A stretch of 7,056 bases of DNA from Clostridiales bacterium (GTDB lineage: Bacteria; Bacillota; Clostridia; Oscillospirales; Acutalibacteraceae), in assembly GCA_022791355.1 (NCBI GenBank), contig JAAVYX010000004.1:1-7056 (forward strand), in the 5' to 3' direction. Below are positions 1 through 6,206 of the stretch, in pieces (the first letter of the stretch is position 1; every line of letters begins with the position of its first letter). The position numbers and the translations under genes are program-made. A model generated the notes under the pieces. It searched no databases, was not told where the DNA came from, and saw only the letters and a program-made list of their open reading frames with translations.

Positions 1-178
1 CAAGCCTATGGTATATTTGGCGTCCCCGCCGTCCCCGGCGTGGGGCCATCGGTCTGATATAATTTGACATCCCCGCGTTCTATGCTTACGATTTTCAACC
101 GCAAAACGCTTCTCTCCGTTCCTTCCCGGCCTATAGCTGGGCCCCGTCAGAGCGCATAACATGCGAGACCATCCGTCC

Positions 179-209
179 GGTATAATGTTCGTTTTGCGGA
201 CATTATACC
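179..209 (-). other. Hairpin containing the ribokinase stop codon
   Basis: A perfect 10-base inverted repeat (GGTATAATGT / ACATTATACC) extends by three more pairs, one of them G-T, around a short loop. The ribokinase TAA stop (203-205) lies inside the stem. On the minus strand the stem is followed by GGACGGATGG, with no T-run, so it is not a standard intrinsic terminator. It could protect the mRNA 3' end or act as a Rho-dependent or processed end (inference). The remaining bases to the left edge hold no gene I can support. Confidence 0.5.
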
Positions 210-1123
210 TTCGACCGTCGGAAGGCCTCCAGCTCGGCGGAGGTGGGCAGAGAAGGTTGGGCCCCCTCCTTGGTAACCGCCAGGGCCCCGGCCAAGCCCG
301 CCCATTCCACAGCCGTCTCCATGTCCCCCGTTTCCAGATACCGCAGGGTCAAAGCGGCCGTAAAGGCGTCCCCAGCGGCGGTGGTATCCACGGCCTGGAC
401 GGGATAGGCCGGATAAAACCGTTCCACTCCTTCGCCATATAAAAGCGCCCCCCGGCCGCCCAGCTTGAGCACGACAAAACGGGCTTGCGCCCGGCTTTGT
501 ATGCGCTGGGCCGCCTCCAATGCCGACCGGTCGTCTCCCACCGAAAGACCGGTCATCGCCTGGGTTTCGGTTTCATTGGGACTGATCACCTCTACCCCCC
601 GCAGACGGTCCAGCGGCAGGGACATGGCCGGCCCCGCGTCTACAATCAGGGGAATCCCCCGCTCCCGGGTCATAGCATGCAGGGCGAAAACCGTCTCCAG
701 CGGAATCTCCAGCTGACAGATCACCCCGTCGCAGGGCTGCCAGAGAGCGTCGCGCAGGTCGGCCTCCTCCACCCTCATATTGGCCCCCGGCAAAACGATA
801 ATCCGGTTTTGCCCCCCTTCCTCCACGGGAATAACGGCCAGTCCGGTCGGAGCGGCGGGGTCGGCGGTCAGACAAGCCGTGTCCACCCCCTCGGCCCGCA
901 GTCCTTCCTCCAGTATACGGCCGTTGCAGTCCTCCCCCCGGCGCCCGCAGAAAAACACCTGCCCGCCCAAACGGGCGGCGGCCACCGCCTGATTGGCCCC
1001 CTTGCCGCCAGGGATGTAGGCGTAGTCCCGGCCAAGGCAGGTTTCCCCCGCCGCCGGCATACGCGTAAGGGACAGCCGCAAATCCATATTCAGGCTCCCA
1101 ACCACCAGAATACGCGGTTTCAT
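203..1123 (-). CDS. rbsK: Ribokinase, PfkB sugar kinase family
   Basis: This cytoplasmic kinase should phosphorylate D-ribose with ATP to give ribose-5-phosphate, feeding the pentose phosphate pathway and nucleotide synthesis. The 306-residue product matches the usual ribokinase length. It opens with the ribokinase-type GSLNMDL strand (residues 9-15). It has the PfkB glycine motif PGGKGANQAVAAARLGG at 38-54, NETE at 183-186 (nucleotide and metal region), and the PfkB signature DTTAAGDAF at 246-254, whose D252 is the expected catalytic base. GAQPSLP near 287-293 is also typical of ribokinases. I place the start at 1123 rather than at an upstream in-frame ATG (1234): the upstream extension is unlike the family and overlaps the preceding gene, while GAGG lies 8 bases before this ATG. 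It follows the DUF4352-like gene by 10 bases, so the two are probably co-transcribed. No ribose transporter or rbsR lies nearby. Another PfkB sugar substrate is possible, but the motifs favour ribose. Confidence 0.92.
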   Translation of the reverse strand: MKPRILVVGSLNMDLRLSLTRMPAAGETCLGRDYAYIPGGKGANQAVAAARLGGQVFFCGRRGEDCNGRILEEGLRAEGVDTACLTADPAAPTGLAVIPVEEGGQNRIIVLPGANMRVEEADLRDALWQPCDGVICQLEIPLETVFALHAMTRERGIPLIVDAGPAMSLPLDRLRGVEVISPNETETQAMTGLSVGDDRSALEAAQRIQSRAQARFVVLKLGGRGALLYGEGVERFYPAYPVQAVDTTAAGDAFTAALTLRYLETGDMETAVEWAGLAGALAVTKEGAQPSLPTSAELEAFRRSKV

Positions 1124-1133
1124 AAGTATCGCC

Positions 1134-1856
1134 TCATTCCAGTTCAAATCGCAGGGACAGGCGGTCGTCCTCCAGAAAGTCCATCCCATAGCAATAGTAA
1201 TATAGCGTAGCCTTACACCCAATCGGCGCTTCAAATAAAATCGTTCTCGAAACCTGCTCCCATGGATCCAGATAGCCTTTGGATAAAGCCGTTTCCATAT
1301 GGGCGAAGGAAAAACGGGGGGGCGATCCTTTCACCTGTCTCGACATGCAGTTGAAAGTAATCTTTATCAAAGGAAAGCAGCCTTGTCCAATCCTCCTTCC
1401 GCAATTCCTCCGGGAGATTTTCCGCTCTGTTCCTATATTCCGGATATTGACCGCAACGATCACATACTCCATGCCTTCCGGCGGATGGTCGTGGGACAGG
1501 CCCTGCGAGCGGGTCACATCGGTTACAATGATTTCGCAATTGCTGTAAACGCCGGGCTCGCCGAACGCGGCGGCGCTCTCACGCCCAAACCATTCCCTTC
1601 CAGCTTGCACAGACAACCGGTTCTCGTAAATTCCGCCGTTCGTCCAAAGTACGCCAAGGAAAACCATCGGAACCGCCGCACACAATACCAAAATAACCGC
1701 GATCAGTATCAGCAGCCAACGCTGCAATCCCGGCTCCTTCGACCGTTTGACCGCAAGCCCCTGGGCCTCCAGCCTTTGCTGAAAGTCCGGACTGTCGCAG
1801 CCCGTGGGACAAAAATCGCCTGCATATTCCGCGCCGCATTTTGTACATGTACCCAT
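1134..1856 (-). CDS. Zinc-ribbon, single-pass membrane protein with DUF4352-like domain, probable double frameshift
   Basis: The function is unknown. The 240-residue product begins with a small zinc-ribbon-like cluster (C4, C7, C16, C20; the last pair is spaced CPTGC rather than the usual CxxC). A charged linker and one membrane helix at about 47-71 follow, then an exterior domain that resembles DUF4352 (an immunoglobulin-like fold of Gram-positive membrane proteins). Its features are a 'GMEYVIVAVNIRNIG' strand pair (128-142) and a C-terminal 'KGYLDPWEQVSRTILFEAP' stretch (193-211). Residues 147-180 look scrambled (RRNCGRRIGQGC). The same bases in another frame read EELRKEDW, then FDKDYFQLHVETGE, which fits the fold far better. 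One missing A in the A4 run (1418-1421) and one extra base in the C7/T5 runs (1310-1322) would restore that frame. The start has AGG 8 bases upstream. A strong promoter lies just before it and ribokinase follows it. Family assignment is by pattern only. Confidence 0.75.
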   Translation of the reverse strand: MGTCTKCGAEYAGDFCPTGCDSPDFQQRLEAQGLAVKRSKEPGLQRWLLILIAVILVLCAAVPMVFLGVLWTNGGIYENRLSVQAGREWFGRESAAAFGEPGVYSNCEIIVTDVTRSQGLSHDHPPEGMEYVIVAVNIRNIGTERKISRRNCGRRIGQGCFPLIKITFNCMSRQVKGSPPRFSFAHMETALSKGYLDPWEQVSRTILFEAPIGCKATLYYYCYGMDFLEDDRLSLRFELE

Positions 1857-1890
1857 CTGCTCCGCCTACGCCACTCTTTATTTTAATTGA

Positions 1891-1919
1891 ATTATACTAA
1901 AATTACTCTATATTGTAAA
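1891..1919 (-). promoter_or_regulatory. Sigma-A promoter for the DUF4352-like gene and rbsK
   Basis: Reading the minus strand, TTTACA (1919-1914) is followed by exactly 17 bases and then TATAAT (1896-1891): a perfect -10 and a five-of-six -35 at ideal spacing. The surroundings are much more AT-rich than the rest of the window. Transcription should begin near 1884, giving a leader of about 28 bases before the ATG at 1856. It sits between the transketolase terminator and the DUF4352-like gene, which is where a promoter is needed. Confidence 0.85.
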
Positions 1920-2032
1920 GTTTTTACACACGGTTAAGCATGCTATCAGCTTTTTTCTCTTTTTCCATACGTCTGGTCCCGCATACCGTATCCCGTCAAA
2001 TCCTTCCCCATAAGCCGTCCCTTTTCCTATAC

Positions 2033-2063
2033 AAAAAGCGCGGTTCTGTCCGAACCGCGCTTT
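2033..2063 (-). terminator. Intrinsic terminator after the transketolase genes
   Basis: On the minus strand a perfect 12-base stem (AAAGCGCGGTTC / GAACCGCGCTTT) closes a 5-base loop (GGACA) and ends in a run of five Ts. It begins 12 bases past the stop codon of the transketolase C-terminal subunit. It should end that transcript and insulate the downstream ribokinase unit. The A-run on the other side of the stem is short, so strong bidirectional action is less likely. Confidence 0.93.
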
Positions 2064-2075
2064 ACAGTCTCTGTA

Positions 2076-3023
2076 CTATTTCTTTTTGCGCATAACTTCC
2101 TTGGCCTTTTCAGCGATGTTGGCGGCGGTCAGGCCGTGGTACTCCAGCAGCTCCACGGCGGGTCCGGAGATACCGAAGGTATCCTGCACTCCCACCTTGA
2201 CCACCGGAACCGGATACTCCTCGGCCAGCACATCGCAGACGGCCGAACCCAGACCGCCGATCACCGAATGCTCCTCGGCGGTGACGATGGCGCCGGTCTC
2301 CCGGGCGGCCTTTAGGATAATTTCCCGGTCGATGGGCTTGATGGTGGCCATATTGATGACCCGGGCCGAAACGCCCTCCGCAGCCAGCAGGCCGTAGGCC
2401 TGCATCGCCTCGGCCACCATCAGGCCGGTGGCAATGATCGTAACGTCCGTCCCGGCTTTTAGCTCTACGCCCTTGCCCACCTCAAAGGTGTAGCCCTCGT
2501 CGAAAATAACCGGTACGGCCAGACGGCCGAAGCGCATATAAACCGGCCCGTCGATCTCCATGGCCTTAAACACGGCGGCCTTGGCCTCCACCGCGTCGGC
2601 CGGATTTATGATGGTCATGCCGGGAATGGTACGCATCAGCGCAATGTCCTCGCAGCACTGATGGGTGGCCCCGTCCTCGCCCACCGACACGCCGGCATGG
2701 GACGCGCCGATCTTTACGTTTAAATGGGGATAGCCGATGGAGTTGCGGACCTGCTCAAAGGCCCGGCCGGCGGCGAACATGGCGAAGGAACTGACAAACA
2801 CCGTCTTTCCCGTGGCGGCGACGCCGGCGGCCACGCTCATCATATTCTGCTCGGCAATACCGCAGTTGTAAAAACGGTCGGGAAAGGTTTTGGCGAACAT
2901 ACCGGTCTTGGTGGCGGCGGCCAGATCGGCGTCCATTACAATAAACTGATCGGTTCGCCGGCCCAGCTCCACCAGGCCCTGGCCGTATCCTTCACGGGTT
3001 GCGGCTTTCCTTACTTCAGACAT
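2076..3023 (-). CDS. Transketolase, C-terminal subunit
   Basis: This is the second half of a split transketolase. With the N-terminal subunit it should form the thiamine-diphosphate enzyme that moves two-carbon units between ketoses and aldoses in the non-oxidative pentose phosphate pathway. The 315 residues cover the pyrimidine-binding domain, with GIAEQNMMSVAAG at 55-67 (E58 is the expected glutamate activating the cofactor). FAMFAAGRAFEQVRN (80-94) and GASHAGVSVGEDGATHQ (106-122) follow, the latter holding substrate and cofactor contacts. The C-terminal transketolase domain begins near residue 190 and includes TIKPID (227-232) and EEHSVIGGLGS (250-260). GGAG-type pairing (GGAG, 8 bases before the ATG) supports the start. 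A stand-alone DXP synthase half is less likely, because the partner upstream is a clear transketolase N-half. The gap of 249 bases to that partner is unusually long for this gene pair and is filled by a dispersed repeat. Confidence 0.94.
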   Translation of the reverse strand: MSEVRKAATREGYGQGLVELGRRTDQFIVMDADLAAATKTGMFAKTFPDRFYNCGIAEQNMMSVAAGVAATGKTVFVSSFAMFAAGRAFEQVRNSIGYPHLNVKIGASHAGVSVGEDGATHQCCEDIALMRTIPGMTIINPADAVEAKAAVFKAMEIDGPVYMRFGRLAVPVIFDEGYTFEVGKGVELKAGTDVTIIATGLMVAEAMQAYGLLAAEGVSARVINMATIKPIDREIILKAARETGAIVTAEEHSVIGGLGSAVCDVLAEEYPVPVVKVGVQDTFGISGPAVELLEYHGLTAANIAEKAKEVMRKKK

Positions 3024-3104
3024 TCTTGCTTCTCCGTTCCCCGGCGAATAAAATCAGCATATACGCGCCGCCCCATCGCCGGATGGGTACGGGCGCGGAT
3101 GATT

Positions 3105-3245
3105 GTATATGCTTGGCGTAAATCTTTGCGAGGCCCTCTAACGCTCCGCGGGACTCCTGGTTGGCCTTTGTCAAGCCGCCGGGAGCATCCCGATTCGGGA
3201 CGCAGCGTCACGACGCCAGAACGGCCCAAGGACACATGCGCATAA
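3105..3245 (-). repeat. Dispersed repeat, copy A, between the transketolase halves
   Basis: This segment aligns with 5070-5229 in the same orientation. Read on the minus strand, both copies begin TTATGCG, then share GGCCGTTC, a CGCTGCG block, GCTCC, CAAAGGCCAA, CCTCGCA, TTTAC and a final AAGC(A/C)TATAC. The blocks are colinear, with small insertions and deletions between them. Copy A is about 19 bases shorter. It contains a small perfect hairpin (3188-3200, TCCCG/CGGGA). An 81-codon open frame (3256 down to 3011) crosses the copy and overlaps the start of the next gene by 13 bases. No transposase or flanking duplication is visible. I see a two-copy family directly; that it is dispersed genome-wide is inference. 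Confidence 0.7.
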
Positions 3246-3272
3246 ACGCCCTGCATTTACCTTCTTGGAGCC

Positions 3273-4115
3273 TTAAGCCTCCAAGGCGGCTAGCCGGGCC
3301 TTCAATTCGTCCATGGCCTTTTCGTATTCGTCCTTCTTAGGGGCTACGCCGTGCCAGCCGCAGACGTTCTCCATGAAGGAGACCCCCTTGCCTTTCACCG
3401 TATTGCAGATAATGGCGGTGGGCTTCCCCTTAACCGTCAGCGCCTCCTCCACCGCCGCGTCCAGCGCGTCGAAGTCATGGCCGTCGACCGTGACGACATG
3501 CCACTGGAAAGCGGCGAATTTCTCGTCCAGCGGCAGGGGCGAGTTTACCTCCTCGATGCTGCCGTCGATCTGGAGATGGTTTAGGTCGACAAAAACTATG
3601 AGGTTGTCCAGCCGCTTATGAGCGGCGAACATAGCGGCCTCCCAGACCTGGCCTTCCTCGCATTCCCCGTCGCCCAGAGCGCAGTACACGCGATAACCCT
3701 CGCCAAAGTGCTTGGCCGACAGGGCCATGCCGCAGGCAGCTGAAATCCCCTGGCCCAGCGAGCCTGTGGACATGTCCACGCCAGGGATATTCTTCATATC
3801 CGGATGTCCCTGGAGCATGCTGCCCACCTTGCGCAAACGGGGCAGCTCGTCCTCTGGAAAGAAGCCCTTTCCGGCCAGCGCGGCGTACAGGGCGGGAGCC
3901 GCGTGACCCTTGGACAGCACAAAGCGGTCCCGCTGATCCCACCGGGGATTCTTGGGATCGACCTTCATTTTATAGAAGTAGAGGTAAGTCAGAATATCGG
4001 CAATGGACAGAGAACCGCCGGGATGACCCGATCCGGCCTGAAAGGTGCCCTCAACGACCCCCATACGGACCTTGAGCGCTTCCGTTTGCAGATTTTTTTT
4101 GGACGCGTTATCCAT
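3273..4115 (-). CDS. Transketolase, N-terminal subunit
   Basis: This is the thiamine-diphosphate-binding half of a split transketolase, working with the C-terminal subunit encoded downstream. From the chosen start it has 280 residues, normal for this half. Visible motifs are GSGHPGG (28-34), SKGHAAPALYAAL (68-80), GHPD (103-106) and STGSLGQGIS (116-125). The thiamine-diphosphate motif runs from GDGECEEGQVWEA (148-160) to the DLN at 177-179, binding Mg and diphosphate. VDGHDFDAL (210-218) and KGKGVSFMEN (241-250) are typical of transketolase. An ATG four codons upstream (4127) is in frame, but the AAAGGA site at 4128-4133 abuts it directly and would leave no spacing. From the ATG at 4115 the spacing is 12 bases, long but usable. 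A run of eight As sits in the first codons (4093-4100). The gene lies 81 bases after the HAD phosphatase and 249 bases before its partner. Confidence 0.93.
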   Translation of the reverse strand: MDNASKKNLQTEALKVRMGVVEGTFQAGSGHPGGSLSIADILTYLYFYKMKVDPKNPRWDQRDRFVLSKGHAAPALYAALAGKGFFPEDELPRLRKVGSMLQGHPDMKNIPGVDMSTGSLGQGISAACGMALSAKHFGEGYRVYCALGDGECEEGQVWEAAMFAAHKRLDNLIVFVDLNHLQIDGSIEEVNSPLPLDEKFAAFQWHVVTVDGHDFDALDAAVEEALTVKGKPTAIICNTVKGKGVSFMENVCGWHGVAPKKDEYEKAMDELKARLAALEA

Positions 4116-4127
4116 GAAAAGCAACAT

Positions 4128-4133
4128 TCCTTT
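4128..4133 (-). promoter_or_regulatory. Ribosome-binding site deciding the start of the transketolase N-subunit
   Basis: AAAGGA on the minus strand touches the upstream ATG (4127), making that start very unlikely, and lies 12 bases before the in-frame ATG at 4115. No other purine-rich site is present between them. Confidence 0.5.
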
Positions 4134-4196
4134 CGCAAGTTCAGTCTATTACAACCCTATACTACACGATGTGCAGGGCAAAAATCAAGATATAAC

Positions 4197-5048
4197 CTAC
4201 CGAAATACGGCCGCCTGTCCCGAAAGAGTTTGGCCTAATTCATCAATAAAGTCGGCTACCGCCCCTTTTTCGCAGGAACAGGCGACATAATCCGCCAGCG
4301 CCCGCAGCTCGGCCGGCGCGGTTTCCACAAAGCAGCCAACGCCTGCGGCCTCCACCAGTTCGGTATCGTTATAATAGTCCCCGATGGCGAAAATTCGTTC
4401 GGGCGGTACGCCCATGAGGGAACCCAACCGGGTCAGCGCCGCGCCCTTGCTGACCCCGTCGCAGGTCAGTTCATAGTAGCAGTCGGCCGTTTTCAAAAAG
4501 TAGCAGCCGGTGACCGAAAGCTCCTCGCAGTAGGCGTGGAGCTGGGCCAGGCGGTCGGTTTTGCCCATGGCGAAAAGTACCTTAGTCCAGTCCTCGTCCG
4601 CTGCGGCGTCATAATCCATGTCGATTAGCTCCAGCTGTTCGTAAACCACATGACGGTCCACATCGGGCGTATGATTGAGCACAAAGAGTTTACGTCCGCT
4701 GTGCACCTCCACGCCGACGTCGGGAAATCGCTCCAGAATAGGCGGAAGCAGAATCTTGGCCGATTCGGGCAGGGATTCCTGCCAAAGAGTCTTTTCCTCC
4801 ATAAAATTATACCCAATCGCGCCGTTATAAACAATGGCGCTGCAATTGACGCCGGCCATTTCCGCATACCGCCGGGCGGATTCGATGGACCGGCCGGTGG
4901 CCAAGGTAAAAAGGCCGCCCTCGTCGGTAAAGCGGCGAATGGCCGCCAGATTCCGCTGGGGGATCCGGCCGTCGCTGACCAGGGTCCCGTCGATGTCCGA
5001 GGCCAGCAGACAGCCGGAAAAACGGCCCTTGGATTGGACTTGTGCCAT
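4197..5048 (-). CDS. Cof-type HAD-IIB family phosphatase
   Basis: This is a cytoplasmic haloacid-dehalogenase-superfamily hydrolase, expected to dephosphorylate small phosphorylated metabolites such as sugar phosphates or cofactors; the substrate cannot be told from sequence. The 283 residues are normal for the Cof/YkrA-like group. All four HAD motifs are present: DIDGTLVSDG (18-27; nucleophile D18, acid/base D20), the threonine motif ATGRS (50-54), lysine K201 in GVSKGAAL, and GDYYNDTELV (223-232; D224 and D228 for Mg). The variable C2 cap lies between about 85 and 190. VYNGA (73-77) is also typical of Cof proteins. The start is firm: AAAGGAG lies 6 bases before the ATG. It sits between rluD and the transketolase genes, preceded by repeat copy B. 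A role in sugar-phosphate turnover alongside transketolase is plausible but is inference from position only. Confidence 0.92.
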   Translation of the reverse strand: MAQVQSKGRFSGCLLASDIDGTLVSDGRIPQRNLAAIRRFTDEGGLFTLATGRSIESARRYAEMAGVNCSAIVYNGAIGYNFMEEKTLWQESLPESAKILLPPILERFPDVGVEVHSGRKLFVLNHTPDVDRHVVYEQLELIDMDYDAAADEDWTKVLFAMGKTDRLAQLHAYCEELSVTGCYFLKTADCYYELTCDGVSKGAALTRLGSLMGVPPERIFAIGDYYNDTELVEAAGVGCFVETAPAELRALADYVACSCEKGAVADFIDELGQTLSGQAAVFR

Positions 5049-5069
5049 AAGCGACTCCTTTCGGATAAA

Positions 5070-5229
5070 GTATAGGCTTTAAGTAAACGTCTGCGAGGGA
5101 CTCTTGCGCTTCGCTCTCTCGCGTCCCCGGTTTGGCCTTTGGCCACACCACTAGGAGCGTCCTTATCAGGAAGCGATATAGAGACGCGCAGCGCCGGAAT
5201 ACCGGAACGGCCAAAGGAGATTCGCATAA
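5070..5229 (-). repeat. Dispersed repeat, copy B, between rluD and the HAD phosphatase
   Basis: This is the second copy of the repeat at 3105-3245, in the same orientation to transcription and ending about 20 bases before the HAD phosphatase start. It can fold: CCTTTGGCC (5136-5144) is a perfect 9-base complement of GGCCAAAGG (5209-5217). The enclosed region holds small hairpins such as CCGG-AATA-CCGG (5194-5205). One frame on the minus strand starting ATG CGA at 5228 reads through the element, matching copy A in shared tri- and tetrapeptides (GRSG, KGQ, AYT). The end nearest the gene contains TATACT, a possible -10, but no matching -35. No transposase gene or target duplication is visible. 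Confidence 0.7.
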
Positions 5230-5285
5230 GATAGACCGCTGGAACTTTATCGGGAGCAGCGGCAGCGGCCGTTCTATCAAGCGAT

Positions 5286-6206
5286 TTACCCGCCAATCCG
5301 ATGCACAAAGGCGGTGAAGTAGGCGGGCAAGGGACTGTCAAACTCCATATACTCGCCAGTTTTCGGATGCACAAAGCCCACCCGTTTGGCGTGCAGGCAT
5401 TGTCCTTCCAATCCCGGCGCAGACTTCTTGGGACCGTAAAGCGGATCGCCGGCCACCGGGTGCCCGATATAGGCCATGTGTACTCGAATTTGATGGGTAC
5501 GGCCGGTCTCCAGCCGCAGCCGCAGGTGGGCAAAACCGCCGCCGGCCGCAGGATACCGAGCAACCACGGCATAATGGGTGAGGGCCGGCTTACTGTTTCG
5601 GTCGGTCACCGCCATCTGCTTGCGCTTTTGGGGATGACGGCCGATGGGGGCTTCCACCCTGCCCTCGTCCGCCTTCACCTGTCCGTGGACCACAGCCTCG
5701 TATTCCCTCGTAAAGGAGTGGGCCTTGATCTGGGCGGCCAGGGACTGATGGGCCTGGTCGGTCTTGGCCACCATCAGAAGCCCGCTTGTATCCTTGTCGA
5801 TGCGGTGGAGAATCCCCGGGCGCTGCACCCCGCCGATACCCGAAAGACTGTCTCCACAGTGGGCCAGCAGGGCGTTGACCAGGGTGCCGCCGGCATGGCC
5901 GGGAGCGGGATGGACCACCATACCCTTGGGCTTGTTGACCACCAGCAGGCAGTCGTCCTCATAAAGGATGTCCAGGGGGATTTCCTCGGCCAAGGCCGCG
6001 CAGGGCTTGGGGTCGGGTATGAAAACCGTCACCCGTTCTCCCTCCCCAACCTTGCGGTTTTTCGCGGCGGGGCGGCCGTTTACCTCCACGCGTCCCTCCT
6101 CGATGAGACGGGCGGCGGCCGAGCGGGTCATGTCCAGGGATCGGGTCAAGTAAAGGTCCAGGCGGATGGGCTCCGGCAGCAACGCGGTCAGGACTTCTTC
6201 TCGCAC
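5286..6206 (-). CDS. rluD: RluA/RluD-family pseudouridine synthase
   Basis: This is a cytoplasmic RNA-modifying enzyme that isomerises uridine to pseudouridine, most likely in 23S rRNA. The 306 residues are standard for the RluD-like group. An N-terminal S4 RNA-binding domain spans about 13-65 (RLDLYLTRSLDMTRSAA, then GRVEVNG). The catalytic domain follows: VVNKPKGMVVHPAPGH (89-104), GILHRIDKDTSGLLMVAK (131-148) with catalytic D137, REYEAVVHG (167-175), and LRLETGRTHQIRVHMAYIGHPVAGDPLYG (230-258). The start is GTG (6206-6204). The SD GGGGAGGAG lies 5 bases upstream and inside the end of lspA, so the genes overlap by 19 bases and translation is probably coupled. The lspA-rluD order is common in Firmicutes. 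The exact rRNA target (RluD-, RluC- or RluA-type) cannot be fixed from sequence, so the symbol is provisional. Confidence 0.93.
   Translation of the reverse strand: MREEVLTALLPEPIRLDLYLTRSLDMTRSAAARLIEEGRVEVNGRPAAKNRKVGEGERVTVFIPDPKPCAALAEEIPLDILYEDDCLLVVNKPKGMVVHPAPGHAGGTLVNALLAHCGDSLSGIGGVQRPGILHRIDKDTSGLLMVAKTDQAHQSLAAQIKAHSFTREYEAVVHGQVKADEGRVEAPIGRHPQKRKQMAVTDRNSKPALTHYAVVARYPAAGGGFAHLRLRLETGRTHQIRVHMAYIGHPVAGDPLYGPKKSAPGLEGQCLHAKRVGFVHPKTGEYMEFDSPLPAYFTAFVHRIGG

Noticed and set aside
1..70. A minus-strand open frame from ATG at 70 running off the left edge (begins MSNYIRPMAP, then Arg-rich).
   Set aside because: There is no well-spaced ribosome site, the product is Arg-rich low complexity from a GTCCCC tandem pattern, and too little is visible to judge.
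55..92. Plus-strand promoter-like elements: an extended -10 (TGATATAAT at 55-63) and TTGACA, 17 bases, TACGAT (64-92).
   Set aside because: No plausible plus-strand gene follows; all real genes are on the other strand. The -10 of the second pair is only four of six, and the first lacks a -35. Chance matches are likely.
485..1210. Long plus-strand open frame opposite ribokinase (and similar ones opposite rluD and transketolase).
   Set aside because: These are antisense shadows in GC-rich coding DNA; the minus-strand proteins carry full family motifs while the shadows show none.
4159..4188. Possible promoter before the transketolase N-subunit: TTGATT, 18 bases, TAGTAT on the minus strand.
   Set aside because: Only four of six matches in each box and spacing of 18. 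The gene may instead be read through from the HAD phosphatase 81 bases upstream. Left as weak.
4625..5572. 315-codon minus-strand frame spanning rluD, the repeat and the HAD gene.
   Set aside because: It is out of frame with both motif-complete genes. Only its central part, across repeat copy B, is of interest and is discussed as the repeat reading frame.
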